9,214 nt of DNA. Origin: Murimonas intestini (GTDB taxonomy: Bacteria; Bacillota; Clostridia; Lachnospirales; Lachnospiraceae). The translations under genes were made by a program, and so were the position numbers. Positions 4,963-9,214 of this stretch are shown piece by piece (the first letter of the stretch is position 1; each line of letters begins with the position of its first letter). The stretch spans positions 1 to 9,214 of the forward strand of contig NZ_JANKBI010000032.1 of assembly GCF_024622195.1 (NCBI RefSeq). The letters run 5' to 3'. The notes under the pieces are model-generated. The model did not search any database, was not told the origin of the DNA, and worked only from the letters and a program-made list of their open reading frames with translations.

Positions 4963-6369
4963 ATGAATAATGTGACGTATTCAGGGAATTCCCAGGAGAG
5001 GGAAGAAGAAACCTTCACCCTGCCGAAAAATATTCGTCAGATAGGGGAAGGCGGAAAGAACAAAAAGATTTACCTGGAGGATTATGCGGTAACTTACATG
5101 CTGCAGCTGGCAAAGGACAAAACAGAGAAAAAAGGGGCGCTGCTCCTTGGGGAGAAGGAGCAAAAGGAGAATGTCTGGTATTTCTTTGTAAACAGCGTGC
5201 TGGAACTTTCTGATATACGTTTTGAAGAAGAGGACTGGAAAGAAATCAAGGAACAGGCAGCGCAGTTTTTCTGCGGGAGAGAGATACTGGGCTGGTTTCT
5301 CTATGTCCCGGAGGATGATCCCATAAGCGGGGATGAGGTCAGCTGTATCCATCTGAATCAGTTTGGAGAAAATGATAAGCTGCTTATCATCTCAAGCCAG
5401 GAGGAAACAGATCTTGAGCTTTATCTGACTGAAGCAGGAAATCTCGCTATGCAGCCGGGCTACTACATTTATTATGAGAAAAACGAACAGATGCAGGATT
5501 ATATGGTGTCCAGAAACGAGGGACATTCCATTGAAAAAGAAATTGTAGTGACGGATAAGGCTATCCAGAATTTTAGGAAGATTGCAGAAGAGAAGAGGGA
5601 ATCAGTTCCAAATGTAGGATTCACAAGATTTCTGTATGGTGCGTGCACGTTTTTAATCATGACAGTGCTGGTATTAGGCGTCACTACGATTAATAATTAT
5701 GACAAGATGAAAAATCTGGAGGTGGCACTTGATACACTGAAGGGAGAAAATGATCTTCAGCAGGCATCTGGAAAAGTGAAAACGGAGACAGAAAACATCT
5801 CCCTGGCCGGAATTGAGGACAAGACCGTTAAAAAGGGTGACGACCTGGCAGAAGTGCTGAATGGAGGGGACGTAAAAGCAGATGGAAAAAATGCGGACAA
5901 GTCTGAACAGAAAATAACAGAAGTATCAACAGAGCAGGCAGAATCATCTGATACTGCAAAATCTAATGAAACTCAGAAGTCTGGCGAAAATGACGCAGAA
6001 GCCTCTCAGTCATCAGAGAAAACTGCTGAAGAACCGAAGCAGAAGTCTGGTACAAACGCAGAGACAGAAAGCAAGGGAGCAAAGGAACAGACTGAAACAT
6101 CGAAGACAAATGGAGGAAATAAAGAGGCAACTGCAGATGCTCAGTCATCCTCAGACGGAAAAAAGGATGATGAAGTGCTGCCGGCCATGGCCGGGTTAGA
6201 AGACCAGAATGCAAACAGAGCGTCGTACACAGTAAAAAATGGCGATACACTTGCAAACATCTGCAAAATGTATTATGGAAACCTGCAGAAACTGGAAGAA
6301 ATCTGCAGTATAAATAATATTGAAGATGAAAACAAAATTCTCCCCGGCCAAAAAATATATCTGCCATAA
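4963..6369 (+). CDS. Membrane protein: MPN/JAB-like N-domain, TM helix, linker and C-terminal LysM
   Basis: This 468-aa protein has four parts. Residues about 18-182 resemble the MPN/JAB (Mov34) fold: KKGALLLGE (56-64), a helix EEEDWKEIKEQAAQFF (88-103), then EILGWFLYVPEDDP (107-120) and a strand-rich end with GYYIYYEKNEQMQDYM (166-181). Active JAMM proteases have GW-[FY]-H-x-H-P; here the histidines are Leu113 and Val115, so no zinc site is expected. Residues 222-243 (RFLYGACTFLIMTVLVLGVTTI) form one transmembrane helix, with the N-domain predicted inside the cell. Residues about 260-410 are a hydrophilic Lys/Glu/Ser/Thr/Gln-rich linker long enough to cross the wall. Residues 421-467 (YTVKNGDTLANICKMYYGN...NKILPGQKIYLP) are a canonical LysM domain that binds peptidoglycan. 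AAAGGAG (4946-4952) supports the start. The MPN call is by motif pattern and is less sure than the TM and LysM. Its role is unknown; a wall-anchored scaffold or sensor is an inference. Confidence 0.85.
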   Translation: MNNVTYSGNSQEREEETFTLPKNIRQIGEGGKNKKIYLEDYAVTYMLQLAKDKTEKKGALLLGEKEQKENVWYFFVNSVLELSDIRFEEEDWKEIKEQAAQFFCGREILGWFLYVPEDDPISGDEVSCIHLNQFGENDKLLIISSQEETDLELYLTEAGNLAMQPGYYIYYEKNEQMQDYMVSRNEGHSIEKEIVVTDKAIQNFRKIAEEKRESVPNVGFTRFLYGACTFLIMTVLVLGVTTINNYDKMKNLEVALDTLKGENDLQQASGKVKTETENISLAGIEDKTVKKGDDLAEVLNGGDVKADGKNADKSEQKITEVSTEQAESSDTAKSNETQKSGENDAEASQSSEKTAEEPKQKSGTNAETESKGAKEQTETSKTNGGNKEATADAQSSSDGKKDDEVLPAMAGLEDQNANRASYTVKNGDTLANICKMYYGNLQKLEEICSINNIEDENKILPGQKIYLP

Positions 6370-6379
6370 TGGCTACAGG

Positions 6380-6413
6380 AGCAGCGGGGTCTTTGACCCT
6401 GCTGCTTTGCTGT
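6380..6413 (+). terminator. Terminator of the MPN-LysM gene
   Basis: A 12-bp stem pairs AGCAGCGGGGTC (6380-6391) with GACCCTGCTGCT (6395-6406) around a TTT loop, with a single G-T wobble. It begins 11 bases after the stop codon. The T-tract that follows (TTTGCTGT) is interrupted, so termination may be incomplete and some read-through into the next gene is possible. Confidence 0.8.
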
Positions 6414-6476
6414 CTGGAAAGTGAAGCAATATCTTCATCCAGGGAGTAGTTTAAAAGTAATTTTTCCGCTAAACTA

Positions 6477-6505
6477 TGGAAAAACACTCCTGAAAGTGTT
6501 ATAAT
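6477..6505 (+). promoter_or_regulatory. Sigma-A promoter of the DUF5711-cvpA operon with internal inverted repeat
   Basis: TATAAT (6500-6505) is a perfect -10 with an extended TGT (6497-6499). The -35, TGGAAA (6477-6482), matches 4 of 6 at 17 bp. Between them lies a perfect inverted repeat, AACACT (6483-6488) and AGTGTT (6495-6500) around CCTGAA, spanning the spacer and touching the -10. A protein bound there should block RNA polymerase. The predicted start is near 6512, leaving a leader of about 42 nt. Confidence 0.75.
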
Positions 6506-6553
6506 ACCCAAAATACTGTTGTTACGACTTTAGATTTTGGAAGAGAGTGTAAG

Positions 6554-7834
6554 ATGGGGAAAATAAAAGATAAGTTGAAGGGGATACCGGTTCATGTCAA
6601 GAATCTGGGGCCTGTTCGTAAAATAAGAGAGAAACGGGAAGAAAAGAAGCAGCAGCAGGATATGCTTTGGAGTCCGGCTGATGCACAGAATCTGGAATTC
6701 CCTGATCAAGTAGAAATATATCAGAAAAAAAAGAAGAATAAGTGGATCATTATCTCCAGTATAGTAGTTGTTGGCGTGCTGGGGCTTTTTATTTTTGACT
6801 ATTTCCATGTGGCCACAGGGTATTTTGTTACTTCAGATGAGGAGAGATCAGATATCAGCGGAACACAATATCTGGAACTGGGCAGCGGCCTGCTGAAATT
6901 TAGTTCTGACGGGGCTTCCAGCATCAGTAATTCAGGGGAAGTAAACTGGAGTACCACATACAGCATGCAGAGCCCCATAGCCGATATATGTGAGAATACA
7001 GCAGCAATTGCCGATCAGAAGGGTACTCAGATATACGTTTTTGGAGAAGAAGGATTAAAGGGACAGTTTAAAACCCTTCTCCCGATCGAAAAGGTTAAGG
7101 TGGCGAGACAGGGAGTTGTAGCAGCTGTTCTTGAGGACGGTGATGTGACCTGGATAAATTTTTATGATGCTTCAGGAACTGAAATTGCCAAAAACAGAAC
7201 ATCTCTGGGAGAATCAGGTTATCCTTTAGATATAGCGCTTTCTCCTGATGGAATGAAGATAATGATCTCTTACCTTAAAACCACCACCGGCGTTATCAGC
7301 ACAGATATTTCGTTTTATAATTTTGATTCTGTGGGGCAGACTAAGATAGATAATATGGTCAGCAGCACATCTTATGAAAATGCCGTGGCTCCCAATGTGT
7401 GTTTTTTGAGCGAATCAGTTTCAGCGGCATTCAGGGATGACGGCTTTTCTATATATAAAGGGAAGCAGATACCAGAGGAAAAGGCAAATGTAGAATTTGA
7501 ACAAGAGGTGCTCAGTATTTTCTATGATGACAGCCATCTGGGATTTGTGTTTGCCAGTGATAAGATTGAGCATAAATATAAGATACAGCTCTATGATCTG
7601 AATGGCCGAAAGACTATGGAGCAGTATATAGATATGGAATATACGAAAATCAAGCTGGACGGAGGAAAGATCATCCTTCTGAATGACAAAAAATGTGCCA
7701 TTTACAGCACTGGAGGCAGAAAACTATTTGAAGGCACTTTCCAGGAGCCGCTGGTGGATGTTATAAGTGTGCCGGGATTAAGGAAATATATGGCGCTTAC
7801 ACAGAACAGCACAATCTGGTTCAGGCTGAAGTAG
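6554..7834 (+). CDS. DUF5711-like membrane-anchored beta-propeller protein
   Basis: This 426-aa protein resembles the DUF5711 family of Lachnospiraceae, for which I know of no experimental function. A basic cytoplasmic N-terminus (1-63, with KIREKREEKKQQQ and QKKKKNK) is followed by one transmembrane helix (64-84, WIIISSIVVVGVLGLFIFDYF); the positive-inside rule places the rest outside the cell. Residues about 95-425 form repeated short strands with WD/PQQ-propeller-like phrases: GEVNWSTTYSMQSPIADI (127-144), GDVTWINFYDASGTEIA (197-213), DIALSPDGMKIMISY (226-240), KIQLYDLNGRKTM and CAIYSTGGRKLFEG. No catalytic motif is visible. A GGAAGAGAG tract (6539-6547) is a modest ribosome binding site for the ATG. 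The CvpA-family gene follows after 10 bases, so the two are co-transcribed. A role as an extracellular sensor or scaffold is inference. Confidence 0.85.
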   Translation: MGKIKDKLKGIPVHVKNLGPVRKIREKREEKKQQQDMLWSPADAQNLEFPDQVEIYQKKKKNKWIIISSIVVVGVLGLFIFDYFHVATGYFVTSDEERSDISGTQYLELGSGLLKFSSDGASSISNSGEVNWSTTYSMQSPIADICENTAAIADQKGTQIYVFGEEGLKGQFKTLLPIEKVKVARQGVVAAVLEDGDVTWINFYDASGTEIAKNRTSLGESGYPLDIALSPDGMKIMISYLKTTTGVISTDISFYNFDSVGQTKIDNMVSSTSYENAVAPNVCFLSESVSAAFRDDGFSIYKGKQIPEEKANVEFEQEVLSIFYDDSHLGFVFASDKIEHKYKIQLYDLNGRKTMEQYIDMEYTKIKLDGGKIILLNDKKCAIYSTGGRKLFEGTFQEPLVDVISVPGLRKYMALTQNSTIWFRLK

Positions 7835-7844
7835 AGGAGAACTT

Positions 7845-8666
7845 ATGGATGTATTAACAATTATTATACTGCTGATTTTATTACTGTTTACATTAAACGG
7901 ATACAGGAGGGGATTCGTGAAGACCCTGGTATCCATGGTGTTCTTTGTTCTGGCTATGGTGCTGGTGTATTTTGCAACGCCATATATCAGTGACTTCTTA
8001 AAAGAGAAGACACCTGTCTATACTACTATAGAAGCTAAATGTGAGGAGATGCTGGGGCTGGATAAACTTATGGGAGCCTCCTCGGCCAAGGAGGATAAGA
8101 CGGGTGATTCAGATAAAGAAAAAGAAAGCAAAGAGACAGAGAAAGTTCCTGAGAGCGAAGGAAGTTTAGGAGATATCTTAAACAACATCCAGTCAGGGGA
8201 TATTTCTGTGACAGACCAGATGAAGCTCATAGAGAACCTGGGAATACCCCAGCTGCTCCAAAAACAGCTTCTGGATAATAATAATGCAGCCGGGTATGCC
8301 CAGGTAGCGGCAGAAAATTTTAAAGGTTATATTGTGGGCTATTTGTCTTCTTTGATTTTGAATATTATCTCATTTATAGTAGCCAGCATTTTAGTGTTTA
8401 TACTTTTGAAGCTGACAGGTATGACTCTTGACATCCTGACAAAGCTGCCGATTATCCATGGTTTGAACCAGGTAATGGGCCTTGTACTGGGATTCTTACA
8501 GGGTTTGATATTTATATGGATAGCATTCCTTATAATAACTATTTTCAGCGGAACAGATATTGGGCATAAGCTTATGGTAATGATCAATGAAAGTGAGATA
8601 CTCACTTTCCTGTATAATACAAATTATCTCATGAAAATTCTTATGGGATTGGCGGGATCGCTGTAA
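7845..8666 (+). CDS. CvpA-family integral membrane protein
   Basis: This 273-aa protein belongs to the CvpA (colicin V production) family. It has an N-terminal hydrophobic hairpin at about 3-20 and 28-50 with the family signature NGYRRGFVKTL (18-28), and a second pair at about 161-190 and 208-235 with LPIIHGLNQVMGLVLGFLQG (201-220), the family's Gly-rich C-terminal segment. An acidic and lysine-rich stretch (about 80-106) and a probable amphipathic helix (about 107-158) are inserted between the pairs, making the protein longer than the E. coli CvpA of about 160 aa; such insertions are common in clostridial members. Family members are linked to envelope homeostasis and colicin export, but the molecular function is not settled. 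AGAGGAGA (7833-7840) overlaps the preceding stop and serves as ribosome binding site. It is the last gene before a strong terminator. Confidence 0.9.
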   Translation: MDVLTIIILLILLLFTLNGYRRGFVKTLVSMVFFVLAMVLVYFATPYISDFLKEKTPVYTTIEAKCEEMLGLDKLMGASSAKEDKTGDSDKEKESKETEKVPESEGSLGDILNNIQSGDISVTDQMKLIENLGIPQLLQKQLLDNNNAAGYAQVAAENFKGYIVGYLSSLILNIISFIVASILVFILLKLTGMTLDILTKLPIIHGLNQVMGLVLGFLQGLIFIWIAFLIITIFSGTDIGHKLMVMINESEILTFLYNTNYLMKILMGLAGSL

Positions 8667-8683
8667 TAGAAAGTATACACCTC

Positions 8684-8728
8684 CGTGCATCCCGTAACTC
8701 AATCCTTCGGATGGGCGTGCTGCGCACG
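8684..8728 (+). other. Structured 3' untranslated segment after the CvpA-family gene
   Basis: Two local hairpins are visible: ATCC/GGAT (8702-8705 with 8709-8712) and CGTGC/GCACG (8716-8720 with 8724-8728). A competing pairing also exists: CGTGCATCC (8684-8692) contains another CGTGC and a CATCC that could pair with GCACG (8724-8728) and GGATG (8709-8713). The segment lies between the stop codon and the operon terminator. It may be a processed 3' UTR, a small RNA or an intergenic repeat; nothing in it is coding. Confidence 0.35.
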
Positions 8729-8740
8729 ATAATGTTTAGC

Positions 8741-8786
8741 AGACCGGGAGTACTGTGAAAGTATCACAGGATCCCGGTCTTATTTA
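8741..8786 (+). terminator. Rho-independent terminator of the DUF5711-cvpA operon
   Basis: AGACCGGGA (8741-8749) pairs perfectly with TCCCGGTCT (8772-8780), with a further inner stem CTGTG/CACAG (8753-8757 with 8765-8769). The T-rich TTATTTAT follows. This should stop transcription of the membrane operon before the downstream rRNA promoters. Confidence 0.88.
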
Positions 8787-8988
8787 TATAAGATGATATT
8801 GGGGGCAAAAGGACTTACGCTCTAAAAAATAAGAGCTTTATTTCGGACAGCAATGAGCCAAGTGAATATGTTTGCAAGTGTATTTGACGACTGTCGCGAG
8901 CTTTTAGTTCAATTTGTACGTGTAATTTCGAAAAAGTCCGTTATGAAAACACATATGTAAGCAGCATAAAGAAATTTATCGATAATTC
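8787..8988. other. Non-coding spacer between the cvpA operon and the rrn promoters
   Basis: No reading frame here has a ribosome binding site and plausible composition. It holds a small dyad GCTCT (8819-8823)/AGAGC (8832-8836) followed by TTTATTT, an 8-bp palindrome ACATATGT (8951-8958), and a weak possible promoter TTGACG (8884-8889)-18-TTCAAT (8908-8913). None is convincing by itself. Confidence 0.5.
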
Positions 8989-9014
8989 AAAAAAATCGAA
9001 AAAATTACAAAAAA
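8989..9014 (+). promoter_or_regulatory. Phased A-tracts (UP-element-like) upstream of rrn promoter P1
   Basis: Three A-tracts, 8989-8995, 8999-9004 and 9009-9014, are spaced by about 10 bp, one helical turn, and end 4 bp before the -35 box of P1. Such phasing curves DNA, and A-rich DNA here can contact the RNA polymerase alpha subunits. Both properties are known at strong stable-RNA promoters. Confidence 0.6.
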
Positions 9015-9018
9015 GGTG

Positions 9019-9047
9019 TTGACTTTATTAGGTATAGATGGTAATAT
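9019..9047 (+). promoter_or_regulatory. Tandem rrn promoter P1
   Basis: TTGACT (9019-9024) and TAATAT (9042-9047) are separated by 17 bp, with TGG before the -10 giving the extended form. Transcription should start near 9054. Confidence 0.75.
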
Positions 9048-9054
9048 AAGCAAG

Positions 9055-9072
9055 TCGCTTCGGTAGAGGCGA
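9055..9072 (+). other. Hairpin at the 5' end of the P1 transcript
   Basis: TCGCTTC (9055-9061) pairs with GAGGCGA (9066-9072) around GGTA, with one T-G wobble. It starts at or within a base or two of the predicted P1 start and is followed by A-rich rather than T-rich sequence, so it is not a terminator. A 5' protective or processing stem is possible. Confidence 0.45.
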
Positions 9073-9111
9073 TGAGCTGAAAAAAAGAAATAAAAAAAGT
9101 TAAAAAAGTTG

Positions 9112-9140
9112 TTGACAAACATCGAAAGATGCGATAGAAT
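9112..9140 (+). promoter_or_regulatory. Tandem rrn promoter P2
   Basis: TTGACA (9112-9117) is a perfect -35, and TAGAAT (9135-9140) is a 5-of-6 -10 at the ideal 17-bp spacing. A-tracts at 9080-9086, 9092-9098 and 9102-9107 lie directly upstream. The spacer contains the small dyad CATC-GAAA-GATG (9120-9131). The predicted start is near 9147. Confidence 0.88.
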
Positions 9141-9146
9141 ATAAAA

Positions 9147-9214
9147 GCTGTCAGAGAGACAACAACAAAGAAACAAAATAGAGAAACACAAAGAACCTTG
9201 ATAATTGAATAGTG
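9147..9214 (+). other. Start of a ribosomal RNA operon leader (16S gene expected beyond the window)
   Basis: After P2 the sequence is purine-rich and non-coding, and ends with GAACCTTGATAATTGAATAG (9193-9212). This resembles the boxA and pre-16S leader of Firmicutes (B. subtilis type CTTTGAAAACTAAAC), involved in antitermination and rRNA processing. Tandem strong promoters with A-tracts in front agree. The rRNA gene itself is not in the window, so a tRNA or 5S operon is the alternative. Confidence 0.65.

Noticed and set aside
5860..6180. Frameshift or repeat expansion in the LysM protein linker
   Set aside because: The frame stays open and the Lys/Glu/Ser/Thr-rich composition is typical of wall-spanning linkers; I see no exact tandem repeat unit.
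5963..6511. A 182-codon open frame on the - strand opposite the LysM linker
   Set aside because: It mirrors the low-complexity linker, runs through the terminator at 6380-6406, and has a Leu/His/Cys-rich composition unlike a real protein.
8819..8845. A second terminator at GCTCT/AGAGC followed by TTTATTT
   Set aside because: The stem is only 5 bp and AT-rich in the loop; the strong terminator at 8741-8786 already closes the operon, so I treat it as unproven.
8884..8913. An additional rrn promoter, TTGACG-18-TTCAAT
   Set aside because: The -10 matches only 4 of 6 with 18-bp spacing, far weaker than P1 and P2, with no extended -10.
8976..9191. A 71-codon open frame on the - strand across the rrn promoters
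   Set aside because: It is a Phe/Leu-rich translation of A-tracts within a promoter region.
1..9214. CRISPR array, insertion sequence, phage or defence genes
   Set aside because: No regularly spaced direct repeats, transposase motifs, terminal inverted repeats or defence-protein signatures were seen.

Overview
This 9.2-kb window looks like chromosomal DNA from an anaerobic, endospore-forming member of the Clostridia, most likely a Lachnospiraceae gut commensal. The evidence is a YyaC-type sporulation gene with a sigma-F-like promoter, a Bacillus/Clostridia-type small transaldolase, a transketolase split into two genes, and a DUF5711-like protein next to a CvpA-like protein. The genus cannot be fixed from this sequence. 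There are no mobile elements, CRISPR arrays or phage genes, and every gene is intact.

Left region (1-4107, + strand): a LacI/GalR-family regulator (GTG start at 147) has its own extended -10 promoter. It is followed by a 354-bp AT-rich spacer. The spacer holds a hairpin, a 28-bp AT-rich palindrome, a good sigma-A promoter (TTGACC-16-TATACT) and a leader of about 110 nt with possible secondary structure. Next comes a three-gene operon for the non-oxidative pentose phosphate pathway: a small transaldolase and the N- and C-terminal transketolase subunits. The two transketolase genes overlap by 13 nt, and a strong hairpin terminator ends the operon. The regulator may control this operon or may be a neighbour with another target.

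Middle (4137-4841, - strand): a DUF1256/YyaC sporulation protein converges on the transketolase operon and shares its terminator region. A close match to the sigma-F promoter pattern lies just upstream, so expression in the forespore is predicted.

Right region (4903-8786, + strand): three envelope genes. The first is a membrane protein whose N-terminal domain looks like an MPN/JAB fold without the metal-binding histidines; a transmembrane helix, a long hydrophilic linker and a terminal LysM domain follow. The second is a DUF5711-like protein with an N-terminal membrane anchor and a probable beta-propeller outside the cell. The third is a CvpA-family multi-pass membrane protein. The first gene has its own terminator. 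The other two form an operon whose promoter carries a perfect inverted repeat between -35 and -10. They end in a structured 3' region and a strong terminator.

Right edge (8787-9214): about 200 bp with no gene that I can support, then two tandem, near-consensus sigma-A promoters preceded by helically phased A-tracts. The leader ends in a sequence resembling the boxA/pre-16S leader of Firmicutes rRNA operons. An rRNA operon very probably begins just beyond the window.

Most of the window is ordinary housekeeping DNA. The best candidates for something under-described are the degenerate MPN-TM-LysM protein with its DUF5711 and CvpA neighbours beside a forespore gene, and the inverted repeats placed inside or next to the promoters.
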